64,000 nucleotides of DNA from Semisulcospira habei (Eukaryota > Mollusca > Gastropoda > Semisulcospiridae). A program made the position numbers and the translations under genes. The notes beneath the pieces are model-generated. The model made no database searches. It was not told the origin of the DNA and saw only the letters and a list, made by a program, of their open reading frames with translations. The stretch is from the NCBI GenBank assembly GCA_036245525.1, contig BTPG01000003.1, forward strand, positions 185,202,642 through 185,266,641, written 5' to 3'. This document shows, in pieces, positions 13,882 through 23,927 of this stretch (its first letter is position 1; each line of letters starts with the position of its first letter).

Positions 13882-13948
13882 CTTCAAAGAAGTTAGTTAC
13901 TTTCAAGCTTACGCTTCAGCCCCCAAACATTAACTAACTTCTTTGAAG
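13882..13948. repeat. CTTCAAAGAAGTTAGTT hairpin
   Basis: Arms CTTCAAAGAAGTTAGTTA and TTAACTAACTTCTTTGAAG separated by about 30 bases. The same hairpin occurs at 16221-16287 in copy 2. Just upstream (13810-13860) is a half copy of the family B right arm. Confidence 0.8.
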
Positions 13949-14903
13949 CCGACTTTAAGACTTTATTCAAACTTGTCAGCCGGACAGCTGAAGACACTTT
14001 TCCACTGAGATAGTCACGAACTGACCTGCGAAATGCCTGTAGTAATTATTCCTCTTAATTCATTCTCTTCTTTAACCCCTTGTCTGTCGAGAAAAGGTGA
14101 ACACCACCCGGCGGCAACAGGTATAGGTCCTGCATCAATGACTCCACTCCGCTCTATAAATACAACGCTATCAGTTCGAGAAACAGCTAAAAATAGATTG
14201 ACACACTATTGGCTGAACAAAATAAATAAGTGCGATTACGAGTGCCTTTTTTTGTGTGTCCCAACTGCTGTTAAAGCTCATTAGGTGTGTCGACGAGGCA
14301 TAATAAAGACAAATGGTACTGAAACGTGTCTTCAAAGTTACGCGCAAAATGAAAATTTAACCGTCCATTCATGACAAATGAAAAATTAATTAAAAAGAAA
14401 GACTGTTTGAATGCCATGAAGCAATTAAAAATATTATATTATATTATATTATATTATATTATATTATATTATATTATATTATATTATATTATATTATATT
14501 ATATTATATTATATTATATTATATTATACTTCTATTTATTGTTTGTTTGTTTGTTTGTCTGTTTGTTCTTTTGTTCGTTTGTTTGTTTGTTCATTCGTTC
14601 GTTCGTTCATTGCGTTTTCAATGCCGCCAAGTGCACAAGACCTGAAACGTTGCGAAATCCTTTCAGAGCGCGTTGCCTATTGAGCCTACGGTCTTGCGCG
14701 GGCCAACAGTGGCCCGCCTTCGGCTCTATAATCTATTACGCATTCGGTGGTTTCTACTGATGTTCCAGGAAATAAATCGGGTGGAACGCGTACTTCACGC
14801 CTTCCCTGTCACTGTACGTACATTTCTGCTCCTGAAAATCTTGGTTCTTTCAACGACCATAAAGCCAATGCCGTACAAGAAACATGGATACAAATTGGTC
14901 TCA

Positions 14904-14969
14904 GCAAGAGGCATAGATCCTCATGAGCCCCCGCAGTAGCGGGGGCTCATGAGGATCTATGTCTCTTGC
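14904..14969. repeat. family A hairpin (66 bp)
   Basis: Near-identical to the copy at 12002-12067, as expected from the tandem duplication. Confidence 0.9.
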
Positions 14970-15678
14970 AGTCGGATATTGTTCACTTGTTTCATCGGCA
15001 ATTCATGTAGTCACGACGGATCAAGTGTGAATATTGTTCTTAATGGACTCGAGAATTCAGAACATGAGACGCGTCATGAAATAATACCTGAAAGGAAAAC
15101 AGTCTAGCTGCCGAACAAAGAGACACTGCGCAATACTTGTACATAGCTCTAAAACCGTGATAAACAGTATCTCTTACTTTGAAATGGTGGTTTAGTGAAA
15201 ACCAGGACGGGGGTGGGGGGAGGGGGGGGGGGGGTGTTGGTCGTGGTGCCTTGAATGACTTTTTGGTCTCCTGTCAATTTAAAATAAGATTTGTGTCGTG
15301 AAAATTAGTGACTGACCCACACTGTCAGGTAATGAAAATAGACAATTAAATACGAGACTCGATATAGTTTCAGTTGTAAATTTGCACATTGGAAGATTCT
15401 TCAGCTGCATTTATGATCTAATTCAAATATTCAAGAGAGAGAGAGAGAGAGAGAGGCTTTGCGTGTCCCTTGGACGATCTGCATTGTGATGCAGTACGTG
15501 AGGAATGACAGAATAAAACGAGCTTACAATCTTTCCGGTCAGGGCGGAATGTGGTGTACTTTGAAGGCTCGCCGCCGACATCGTCGGTACGCAGCTTGTC
15601 ATATCCAGAGCCTGGAAATAAATGAGAATTTTTAAAAGGACTGAATCATGGGAGCAACAATTAAACCACAAATCATCT

Positions 15679-15746
15679 GCAAGAGGCAACGATCCTCATG
15701 AGCCCCCTCACTGTATGCGGAGGCTCATGAGGACCTTTTCCTCTTG
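15679..15746. repeat. family A hairpin, diverged
   Basis: Arms GCAAGAGGCAACGATCCTCA and TGAGGACCTTTTCCTCTTGC around a CCCCTCACTGTATGCGGAGG centre. Confidence 0.8.
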
Positions 15747-16447
15747 CTTACACAATTTTTTTTATTGCTCTTCCTCGGGTACATGTGTTCCTGATTGGGT
15801 GTTCATATAGTGTGATTCGCAGTATGATTGAGGCGACAGATGAATGTTAATGTGAGGCGGGGTGAATTTATTAGGGGAGGGGGAGGGAGGGAGGGAGGAT
15901 AGAGGTGCATATAAAGGGGGGGGGGGAGGAGGAGGAGCCTACCAGAAGGGCCGGAAGATGTGTGTGTGTGTGCGTGTGTGTGTGAGAGAGAGGGGGGGGG
16001 GGGGGGGGGGGAGGCCGCTAGCTAGCCCGGCTTGAATGATTACTTACCTGTACGGTAAACTTCGGATATAGCAAAATGCAAAGCGACACGCAATTTCTTC
16101 TTGTTGTAACTGAACGTTGTTACAAAGCGAGATAATTTACACTAGCATTTAAGCTACTCTTGTACCACCCTTGAACTTTCATGGTCGATCCACATCCTGT
16201 CATAGAGTGTCAGGGGTGGCCTTCAAAGAAGTTAGTTACTTTCAAGTTTACTCTTCAGCCCCCAAACATTAACTAACTTCTTTGAAGCCGACTTTAAGAC
16301 TTTATTCAAACTTGTCAGCCGGACAGCTGAAGACACTTTACCAGATAGTCAGGAACTGGCCTGCGAAATGCCTGTAGTATTATTCCTCTTTATTCATTCT
16401 CTTCTTTGACCCCGTGTCTGTCGAGAAAAGGTGAACACCACCCAACT

Positions 16448-16513
16448 GCAAGAGGTATAGATCCTCATGTGCCCCCGCAATTGCACGGGCTCATGAGGAT
16501 CTATACCTCTTGC
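16448..16513. repeat. family A hairpin (66 bp)
   Basis: Arms GCAAGAGGTATAGATCCTCA and TGAGGATCTATACCTCTTGC. The C/T difference from other copies (GGCATAG versus GGTATAG) is matched in the opposite arm. Confidence 0.9.
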
Positions 16514-16624
16514 TGAGACCAATGTGTATCTTTGTTCGGCCTTGGACGGTTGGGAATTTTGGTCGTGGAATGAATGGCAAACATTATTTTCAGAGACAAG
16601 CTGTGCGTCTGCTGGCAGGGAAGG

Positions 16625-16723
16625 GGTTAAACCCTTGACTGCTACTGACGTAACCGCTCGGCGGAAAAGTGGCGGGGAAAAAAACCCTGTGTTTTTCGCC
16701 GAAAGCGGTAGTCAACGGGTTAA
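16625..16723. repeat. foldback with TTAA-type ends
   Basis: GGTTAAACCCTTGACTGCTAC on the left side and GTAGTCAACGGGTTAA on the right, plus ACCGCTCGGCGG/CGCCGAAAGCGGT inside. The ends resemble the TTAACCC...GGGTTAA design of family B but the core differs. Confidence 0.7.
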
Positions 16724-16730
16724 GTCATTT

Positions 16731-16788
16731 GAGACGTGCCGCCTCTGGATACGCGGCATAAGCCGCGTATCCAGAGGCGGCACGTCTC
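16731..16788. repeat. perfect 27-bp-stem hairpin with 4-base loop
   Basis: The left arm 16731-16757 begins GAGACGTGCCGCCTCTGGAT and is perfectly complementary to 16762-16788; the loop is ATAA. The flanks CATTT and CGAATG extend it imperfectly. No other copy of this core was recognised in the window. Confidence 0.9.
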
Positions 16789-17004
16789 GAATGAGTTACA
16801 TTAGTGTTTCGCTGTCTCTTCCCTACAAAATATCTCCGCGTGAAGCGCTGGGTGTGTATGTTATGCACTCTGCAAATACACATAATCATTATTGTCCTCA
16901 TGTCCAGATAGATCATGAATTTCACTTTGTTTGGCTTTCGCAAAAGTAAAAGTGTGGATGTGATTATACCGTGACCATCTAGACTAGAATGACTTAAAAT
17001 TATC

Positions 17005-17270
17005 ATAACATAACATAACATAACCCATAACATCATAACATAACATAACAAAATAACATAATACAGCAAAACATAACACAACATGACATGACATAACATA
17101 ACACAACACAACACAACACAGCACAACACAACAGAACACAACACAACACAACACAACATAACATAACATAACATAACATAACATAACATAACATAACATA
17201 ACACAACATAACATAACATAACATAACATAACATAACATAACATAACATAACATAACATAACATAACATT
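17005..17270. repeat. (ATAAC)n microsatellite
   Basis: Pentamer array with diverged AACAC and AACAG variants in the middle (about 17100-17158). Long cysteine/methionine/leucine-repeat open frames across it are artefacts. Confidence 0.95.
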
Positions 17271-17422
17271 ATACTGAGCAACATTTTGCATGATACAGTG
17301 CCAATAACGGGCAGATGTGACTACGAGACCCGAATCAAAACGTCTGCGTCGTAAGACGGAGTAAAGTATTCACATCTGTCGGTTATCGGCACTATATCAA
17401 TGATCAAAATGTTGCTCAGTAT
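17271..17422. mobile_element. 152-bp foldback/MITE-like element
   Basis: Perfect 18-bp inverted ends, ATACTGAGCAACATTTTG and its complement at 17405-17422. Inner arms also pair (CAGTGCCAATAAC..GGGCAGATGTGA with TCACATCTGTCGGTTATCGGCACT). It directly abuts the (ATAAC)n array. No clear target-site duplication. Confidence 0.7.
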
Positions 17423-17477
17423 GATTTATTTACCGAGTCCAAAACAAAACATTTCTTTTTGCGGCTGATTGCTGTGT

Positions 17478-17535
17478 TCACCGCCGGGAGATGGCCTTAG
17501 TCGCCTGCTCGGCGTTACACCCAAATAACTAACTG
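17478..17535 (+). mobile_element. SINE/LINE 3'-end fragment
   Basis: GAGATGGCCTTAGTCGCCTG followed by CTCGGCGTTACACCCAAATAACTAAC matches the 3' end of the block at 12885-12979. Confidence 0.6.
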
Positions 17536-17884
17536 ATTGCGGTGTTCAGACAAAACACATGAATGGCAAACCACTGCTATATCATCATTAAGATCGAATT
17601 TTCTTTGCGCGCAAGGGATTTTGAGAATTAAATTATATCAAGCAAATTAGTGAATATTAATGTGCTTGTTATACAACATATCAATACATGTGTCAAAGAA
17701 GGAAACACTGTATGAAGTGTGTACATAATATAATATACAACACAGCACAACATAAGATAACATAACCGATAAACTAACCGATAAAATTAGGTATCATAAC
17801 ACAACATTATTGTATCAAAACACAACATAACAAAAGCATAACGTAACCTAACAGAACAGAACAGAACATACGTGTTCTACTCAC

Positions 17885-18062
17885 CTTTGTTTTTAACGCC
17901 AGGTGTAAATTCCGTACAAACAGGCATGTCGTGAACAGGTAGTTCATTTTCATAAATTGTATCATTTTCATAAATGTTATAATTGTCATAAATGGTATTT
18001 TCGTAGTGCACAGTACGATTTGCCTGGCTCCCAGGCTCTGCTAAGCTTGGTCTTTTGTCCAT
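17885..18062 (-). CDS. candidate first coding exon with tyrosine repeats, unknown gene
   Basis: The ATG at 18062 is in a strong context (GCGACCATGGAC). It opens 59 codons plus one base and ends at a consensus donor (AAACAAAG then GTGAGT). The predicted peptide starts MDKRPSLAEPGSQANRTVHY and continues with four spaced tyrosines in ENTIYDNYNIYENDTIYENE. YxN-type motifs like these occur in cytoplasmic tails that bind SH2 domains, but that function is only an inference. Downstream exons (lower coordinates, entering in phase 1) were not found; the area is filled with microsatellite and duplicated repeats. No family recognised. Confidence 0.45.
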
Positions 18063-18340
18063 GGTCGCGCTTCCCTTCACAAAGATCCACACAAACTACA
18101 CCTGCACGATAGTTGCTGCAAGAACTGTTTGTGTCGCTGCAACGTCCTACCGAGAACTGCTTATCCTCTTCTTTCTGATCGCCTGGTTAGCCGCTTATAA
18201 TTAGGTTTTGTTGTAACTTCTTCCTTCATGTTTTCTACCAGTCATGAGTCACGCCTTCGCAGAAAAGTAACTTCATGCTTGCTCGACTGCACAGTGGACT
18301 GAAACTGACTTCATTCACGATTCTGTTTTGGTTGTTTCAG

Positions 18341-18442
18341 ATCTTGGTTCATATTTCCATACAGCTGCGAGTCACGCCTAGCGGAGCGGACGACCTCGAA
18401 GAATTTCGACAAAATGTACCCAGTACATTGAGTCTCCAATAA
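18341..18442 (+). CDS. exon-like segment, possible terminal exon
   Basis: A good acceptor (GTTTTGGTTGTTTCAG) is followed by 33 open codons beginning ILVHISIQLRVTPSGADDLE and ending ...TLSLQ with a TAA stop. It lies only ~280 bases from the divergent exon at 17885-18062, on the other strand. No upstream plus-strand exon was identified, so this may be a chance match. Confidence 0.3.
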   Translation: MLVHISIQLRVTPSGADDLEEFRQNVPSTLSLQ

Positions 18443-18485
18443 CTTTTTCTGAGTAGTCTAAAATGGGATCGCTCACTGCCTGCCA

Positions 18486-18556
18486 GCAAGACATCGGATC
18501 CTCATTAGCCCCTGTGGCTGCAGACGCACGGGCCTATGAGGATCTATGTCTCTTGC
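18486..18556. repeat. family A hairpin, diverged
   Basis: GCAAGACATCGGATCCTCAT on the left and ATGAGGATCTATGTCTCTTGC-type mirror on the right, with a CAGACGCACGG centre. Confidence 0.75.
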
Positions 18557-18631
18557 AGTTGGAAAGAGTTTCAGTGGCTCATGATAGTCAATCTATGCTA
18601 CTGGTACAGAACCTATGACCCATTGAATGGG

Positions 18632-18736
<105 letters not shown>

Positions 18737-18998
18737 CCTTTTAAAAGCAGTGTTCTATGACGACAAGTGTGCACATCTGTGATTTTGGAACTTACGACCA
18801 AATCGGCAAAGTCCAAAATGACATCCAACACACATCTGCTCGCGAAATACCAGTGTGGAATTTAACCCACTTTAACTCTGTCTCGGTGCCCTAGCTCTAT
18901 ACTTGTACAGTGAGGCATACTCGGGCCGCTGATCATACTGACCTGTCTAGGCTGCCACCGATCACAAATCGCGGGCTCCGTACAGCTAGCGATACGTA

Positions 18999-19229
18999 TT
19001 AACCCATTACATCCTGAGGCCGATTTTCTTTAAAAAAAAAATTTAACTGTGCGTATTGTCCCATGAAGGCTACATTACAGATTCAGTACAAGATAGGTCA
19101 ATGATTTTAGTTCAAGGGTGGTGCAAGAATAGCTTGGCGCCTCAGGCACCAAGCTATTCTGGCACCACCCTTGAACTATGATAGTCAAATTTATTTCAAG
19201 CAACAGCGTATCAGGATTAAAATGGTTAA
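18999..19229. repeat. family B foldback element
   Basis: TTAACCCATTACATCCTGAGG at the left end and CAGGATTAAAATGGTTAA at the right. Core TTCAAGGGTGGTGCAAGAAT ... ATTCTGGCACCACCCTTGAA (19111-19175). Confidence 0.85.
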
Positions 19230-19276
19230 AGCGACCTACTCCAGCCAGTACAGGGTTAATAGTTCGCAATATCTTC

Positions 19277-19492
19277 TTAACCCATTCAGCCCTGACGCAC
19301 TACAGCAGCAGATGGGTCGACCGCCCATGATAATTCAAGGGTAGTGCTAGATTAGCTTGGCGCCTGTCGACGCCAAGCTAATCTGGCACTATCCTTGAAT
19401 TACCATGGTCGATCCATCTCCTGCAACAGGGGCATAGTCGTTAGATGCCGCCTCCAAAATGGGGAAATACTTGCGTCGTGCTGAATGAGTTA
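19277..19492. repeat. family B foldback element
   Basis: TTAACCCATTCAGCCCTGACG left end and GCTGAATGAGTTAG right end. Core TTCAAGGGTAGTGCTAGATT ... AATCTGGCACTATCCTTGAA. This is the 'AGATTAGC/GCTAATCT' subtype. Confidence 0.85.
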
Positions 19493-19561
19493 GTAAATGT
19501 TCTTAGTATGTCTTCCTATAATGCGTCAGGAACGGTCTGAGTAAATTAAGCACCAAACACC

Positions 19562-19620
19562 TCCAAGAGGTCTAGATCCTCAGGAGCCCTTGGTGCTCCT
19601 GAAAATCTGTGCCTCTTGGA
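19562..19620. repeat. family A hairpin, short
   Basis: TCCAAGAGGTCTAGATCCTC mirrored by GAAAATCTGTGCCTCTTGGA, with an AGGAGCCCTTGGTGCTCCT centre. Confidence 0.8.
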
Positions 19621-19854
19621 GATGTTAAGAGTGGTGTCTACACTAATGGTACAAGCTGGATCGTAACCGCTATTTCGTTTTCGTTCCTTCTCTGTAAATA
19701 TCTGCTATCCATTGTGAATGCTCTATCTTTCTGCTCAGTATGTCACGCCAGCTCAGCGTACATGTACCTCACAGGAAATTCCCCTATTACAAAAGACGCG
19801 TCCGTTCATGATTGTCGTATGTAATTATACTTATACTTCTTCTTTCCCCTATAC

Positions 19855-20068
19855 TTAACTCATTCAGCCCCGACACACCACTGCAAGCCATGGATCGAGC
19901 ATGCTAGTTCAAGGATGGTGCCAGAATAGCTTGGCGCCCATAGGCGCCAATCTATTCTGGCACCATCCTTGAACTAGCATGCTCGTTCTGTCTCTAGAAT
20001 TGTAATACAGTTCTTCAGAGGGCAACTTCAAACTTTGGGGATTTCGGTCCTGGGGTAGAAATTGTTAA
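19855..20068. repeat. family B foldback element with long perfect core
   Basis: Core palindrome 19897-19983 runs from GAGCATGCTAGTTCAAGGAT to its mirror with very few mismatches. The outer left end is TTAACTCATTCAGCCCCGAC. Confidence 0.8.
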
Positions 20069-21250
20069 GGAAAGACATTAATTGCAATCTGTAGCCGCAC
20101 CTTCCTATTCGTCTCTCTTATGCTTTTTAATTTTAATTTTTGTTATTTCTTGATTTATTTTTTTTATAATTGTTTTGATGTTTATGTTCGTGTAGGTTTA
20201 GCTGCTCAATGTTCTTTATATTTAAGTACTTTACAGCAGCTTGCATGTTTTTCGTACATTAAAGTACCATTACGCGTAAATGGAAAGACACGTATCTGCA
20301 CCATTTGTGTTTGTTATGTCTTGTCGACACACCTAATGAACTTTAACAGCAGTTTGGACAGGCAGCAACAGCACATGCGTAATCGCACTTATTTATTTTG
20401 TGCAGCCGTTAACGTTTCAAAACTACTTTTAGCTGTTTCTCGTACTGATAGCATTGTATTTATAGAAGGGAGTGGAGTCATTGTCAGGTTACTTGATATT
20501 AAGGTTGTATACTATACCTACATTTTTTAATTGAAAACTGCCGCTTATAGGGTTTTTTGAGAGCCTTATTGAGTCTGGAGACTATTGCCACCCTGAAAGA
20601 CCCATGGTCCCGGGCATATTTGTAAGTTTGAGCCTTCTGCGTGACCTACCCCATCAGCAAAAACACGCAAAATAGCTGATTTCAGAACACAACAAAAATT
20701 TATCGAATAGTGTGTTAAAATGATAAAGAAACATTTTGGTCACTTCATAAAGTATGTTAGTATTTTCTCGTAAAAAAAGTGTGTTCTGATAATTGGAATT
20801 CTAACTGTAATCGAGAAAAGTTTATGTTGTAAATTCGCAGATTGCCCGGATGTTATCAATAACATTTCAAGTGTTTGCAATGTTGGGCAATTGCGCAGGC
20901 CCTTTTTATTCGATAAAATCGTACTTTAGATCATATCACACACATTATTTATGAAAAAATGGGGGGGTCCCGCGCAAAAATTGGCACTTTGGGTCGTTTG
21001 CGAGTGCGTTTTCAAAAAGGGATACAAGCGATGTCTGACTTCCGGCAGATCATATCTCCGCCGTAGCCGTCCCAAGCCCGCATGAGAAAAGAGGAAATCA
21101 ACTACCAAACCAACAAGTATAACCTACGCCCAAACTGTTGCAAACTACTAGTCTTCGATCACTATTAGTGACATTGAGAAAGTAAACTGGAACAAACAAC
21201 AACGGGAGATACGGGATGAGAAGGTTTATCTATAAGTAATTAAATGCACC
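20069..21250. other. no gene recognised
   Basis: AT-rich sequence with a 136-codon open frame at 20120-20530 that lacks splice support and recognisable motifs. No repeat family identified. Confidence 0.4.
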
Positions 21251-21257
21251 AGTTATC

Positions 21258-21408
21258 ACTTAGTAGTTGAGTTAGTGCAGTGGTAAAATATTAATTTTGC
21301 CACGCAAGGTAACCAGGGTTCAATCCCCGTAGATGGATATTTTTTCCCTGCTCAAAAATTTGAAACCAATACAGTTGCTACTTCGCTAAATGAAACAAAC
21401 GCACACAC

Positions 21409-21470
<62 letters not shown>

Positions 21471-21547
21471 CTTTTTTTTAATGTAAAATATGCCATTATC
21501 ATCACCGTTGTAATGTGGATGTTAAACCATGAACCAACCAACAAACC
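21258..21547 (+). mobile_element. tRNA-derived SINE
   Basis: A pol III A-box-like GTTAGTGCAGTGGTAA (21271-21286) and B-box GGTTCAATCCC (21317-21327) lie 31 bases apart, as in a tRNA head. An (AT)n tract (21411-21467) follows in the body. The 3' end is GATGTTAAACCATGAACCAA followed by CCAACAAACC, a common molluscan SINE tail. The tRNA head is too degenerate to be a functional tRNA. Confidence 0.7.
21411..21467. repeat. (AT)n microsatellite
   Basis: About 28 AT units inside the SINE. Confidence 0.95.
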
Positions 21548-21773
21548 ACTTTCAGTCTTGGATAAAAATGCATACTGGTTACCTCGGTACATTTGTTCAT
21601 TTATTTTTTTTCAGCCAGGCATTGTGAGCATGTTTACATTCATTCAATCATTCACAGATTCACTGATGAAAAAGCACACCAAAGAGTGTTGTCACAGAGT
21701 GTTTTTATTTTTATTTTTCTGGCATCATCTACAAACATTAATTAATGAATAATGTGAATTTGTTTTAATATAC

Positions 21774-21877
21774 CTGCTGCAAGCAATGCTACATGCTCCT
21801 TTGGTGTATCCGTGAAAGCAGGTCGGTGAACATCTCTGGTTGAAAGATGTTTGTCAACAGATTGGTAGTGGATGTAC
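21774..21877 (-). CDS. internal exon of an unknown minus-strand gene
   Basis: Open between an acceptor at 21878 (or 21890, 12 bases further and in the same frame) and a donor CAGCAG|GTATAT at 21774. The peptide is YIHYQSVDKHLSTRDVHRPA followed by FTDTPKEHVALLAA. It enters in phase 2, which matches the exit phase of the exon at 26290-26489, so the two may be consecutive exons across a 4.4-kb intron. Its exit phase is 1; the next exon was not found. The acceptor has a weak pyrimidine tract. No family recognised. Confidence 0.45.
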
Positions 21878-22149
21878 CTGTGTCTCCAGCTGAATCTCAG
21901 TTTCCCAGCAGTTTTTGGTTACAAATTATAAGGAAACAAAACAAATGTCACATGTTTCAATATGCCCCGTTATGTTTGCACATGATCATTGTGAGTAAAG
22001 AATAATATCTTTGTTTATTTTCAAAAGAAACGCTGTATTTGCAGACATTCATTTAAAGTATACATGTACAGTCAAGTATGTTGAAAGCATATTAGGCTAC
22101 AATGCACATAGGCACCCATACAAAAGTAACTACCTCAAATACAAAATGT

Positions 22150-22330
22150 TAAATGTTTAGGGCTTAACATCTTTTGTCCATAAGGTGATTTCAAAGATGG
22201 GTCACAGAAATAGGGTCTGAACAAATTTTGACCCAAGCTGTATTCGAAGCCAGGACCTTTGGGATGAGAGTCAAACACACTACCACCGAGCCACCCAGCT
22301 CCCCCACAAAATACAGCTTTACTGTGGAAC
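22150..22330 (-). mobile_element. tRNA-derived SINE (copy 1 of a pair)
   Basis: On the minus strand the A box GGCTCGGTGGTAG (22280-22292) and B box GGTCCTGGCTTCGAATAC (22240-22257) are correctly spaced. The body continues TTTGTTCAGACC...TTTGAAATCACCTT...GGACAAAAGATGTTAAGCCC. A second copy is at 31343-31512. Confidence 0.75.
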
Positions 22331-22679
22331 AACATATTTCCACTACATTATTCACATTTACATTGACAAAGTGCTGACTTTATACAAGCTAGTGGGTGGA
22401 GAACAGTGGAGCTGAAGTCATTTTCAGTTGTGTGCATGCCAACCGAGACTGACACCGGCAACCACTTGCTCATGAGGTATTTATTTGGGAGCCAACTACA
22501 CAGTATATAAAAGAAGGGGGATAGGAGAGAAGGAATGACAGACTTATCATTTAGAGCCTTCCACTACATATATTATTTCCCTCATATATATATAACACGA
22601 AGAGTTTTTGCGTTCCCGGCTGACGGCCATCTTATTCTGTATTAAAATTTCACTGATGACACGGAATGCTTAACACAAT

Positions 22680-22743
22680 ATATATATATATATATACATA
22701 CATACATACATAAATACATTACATACATAACATACATACATAC

Positions 22744-22781
<38 letters not shown>
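22680..22781. repeat. compound microsatellite (AT)n-(ACAT)n-(GA)n
   Basis: A short AT run, then ACATACAT repeats, then about 17 GA units. Confidence 0.9.
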
Positions 22782-22782
<1 letters not shown>

Positions 22783-23100
22783 ATCACTGAAGTCCTGATA
22801 TAACTCAACATTGCACATCCCACTACGTTATAACAGTGAAATTCAGTGTCCAGCCACCACTACACTACACACATAACACAAAATCAAACAATACTGTTAC
22901 CAGTACCACACTCTGTCCCATTGCAGCACAACTAAGTGAAATGCAGTCTCATGCCCCATAACATATACTGCACAATGCTGATGTCAACATAAAATACCGT
23001 AACAACTGCATAACAAGGGTAAAATGCACTGTGTCACCTAGTCTGCATAATATAGGCATGCACACCAAACAATACTTTTACTGCTCTTGATACAAAGTCT
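22782..23100. other. no gene recognised
   Basis: CA/AC-rich non-coding sequence between a microsatellite and a LINE fragment. Confidence 0.4.
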
Positions 23101-23104
23101 GTGC

Positions 23105-23372
23105 AGTCGACCATATCACAACACTGCAAAATACATCAGTGCTACGCTGGCAGAGTGCCTGCAATACAACCCGAAACGCTGAAGGTAAATTCTTTGTAAG
23201 GCACTGCAACACTAACCTGCGAAAGTTTTGTTTTTCTAAAAGAGTTGCCATTGTTTGGAATGAGTTACCAGTTTCATTAAAAAAAGCACCTAACATAAAT
23301 TCTTTACAAACCAGATGGACGAATTACCAAAATTTAAAGAGTTTTTCTATTCATATGATGAATGATTTATAG
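23105..23372 (+). mobile_element. LINE ORF2 C-terminal fragment
   Basis: Translation contains GKFFVRHCNTNLRKFCFSKR then VAIVWNELPVSLKKAPNINS and LQTRWTNYQ. This is the familiar LRK..FS.R...WN.LP..V..A.S.N.F...L pattern at the end of CR1/L2-type reverse transcriptases. The rest of the element is absent. Confidence 0.65.
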
Positions 23373-23562
23373 GAAAATTTCATGAATAGCAGACTCATAA
23401 AGTAACTTCAGAAAGAAAGGACATTTGCAAAGGCCTCACGGCCTATTTTGTCCTCACACTACTACAGTCTGCACCATGCCGGCCATTAATATAAGCAATA
23501 CTCTTCAAAAACTCAACATGGTGCAGGCTATCGTGTCACAACTGATTGCACATTGCATAGCA

Positions 23563-23914
23563 TTGATTGTACATTGCTTAATGTCCCGACAGCAACAAGG
23601 CTTTCTCAGGACGTGCCTGCACTGCTTGTGAAAAAAAAACTAAACAGAACATTGAATGTATGTCACTAGCCGGTCAAATACGTTAAATAAACCTAACACA
23701 TGGGGCCTAAATAAAGCTAAGACCATTTAGCAACACACATCCAATATCAAGAGCTACAGGCAGTGCAGACAGTAGGGAGAGTTTTAAAAAGGCAAATACA
23801 GGTGAATGGACAAAGGGTAGACAGAAACACATGCCCCAGAATAGAGAGAAAAACCCACCCTGCGGGGCTGACCAGGGTGACCCTGGGAACTAAAAAATAC
23901 CTAACCCCACCCAA
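23563..23914 (-). mobile_element. ~390-bp retroposon, 5'-truncated copy
   Basis: Flanked by a 13-bp direct repeat, ACATTGCATAGCA (23550-23562 and 23915-23927). In transcript orientation it ends ...GACATTAAGCAATGTACAATC. The 5' part present in the copies at 44308 and 48024 (GGGTCTGCCCTGGGGGACTT) is missing, as expected for target-primed reverse transcription. No ORF, no clear pol III boxes. Confidence 0.85.
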
Positions 23915-23927
23915 ACATTGCATAGCA

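Larger units (their letters stand above)
14335..16447 (+). repeat. tandem segmental duplication, copy 2
   Basis: Repeats the order of landmarks of copy 1, with high identity by eye outside the microsatellites. It includes (ATATT)n (14430-14527), a family A hairpin (14904-14969), a short (GA)n (15435-15456), a second family A hairpin (15679-15746), poly-G (15985-16012) and the CTTCAAAG hairpin (16221-16287). It lacks the ~300-bp insert and the long second (GA)n of copy 1. About 215 bases (14119-14334) separate the copies. Confidence 0.85.

Noticed and set aside
16984..17291. Cysteine-rich 'protein' on the minus strand
   Set aside because: Pure translation of the ATAAC repeat.
20120..20530. 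136-codon open frame with a hydrophobic start
   Set aside because: No recognisable domain, no splice context, AT-rich; likely chance.
21258..21345. Functional tRNA gene
   Set aside because: A and B boxes exist, but the acceptor and anticodon stems do not pair and a SINE body follows; it is a SINE head. The same holds for 22150-22330 and 31343-31512.
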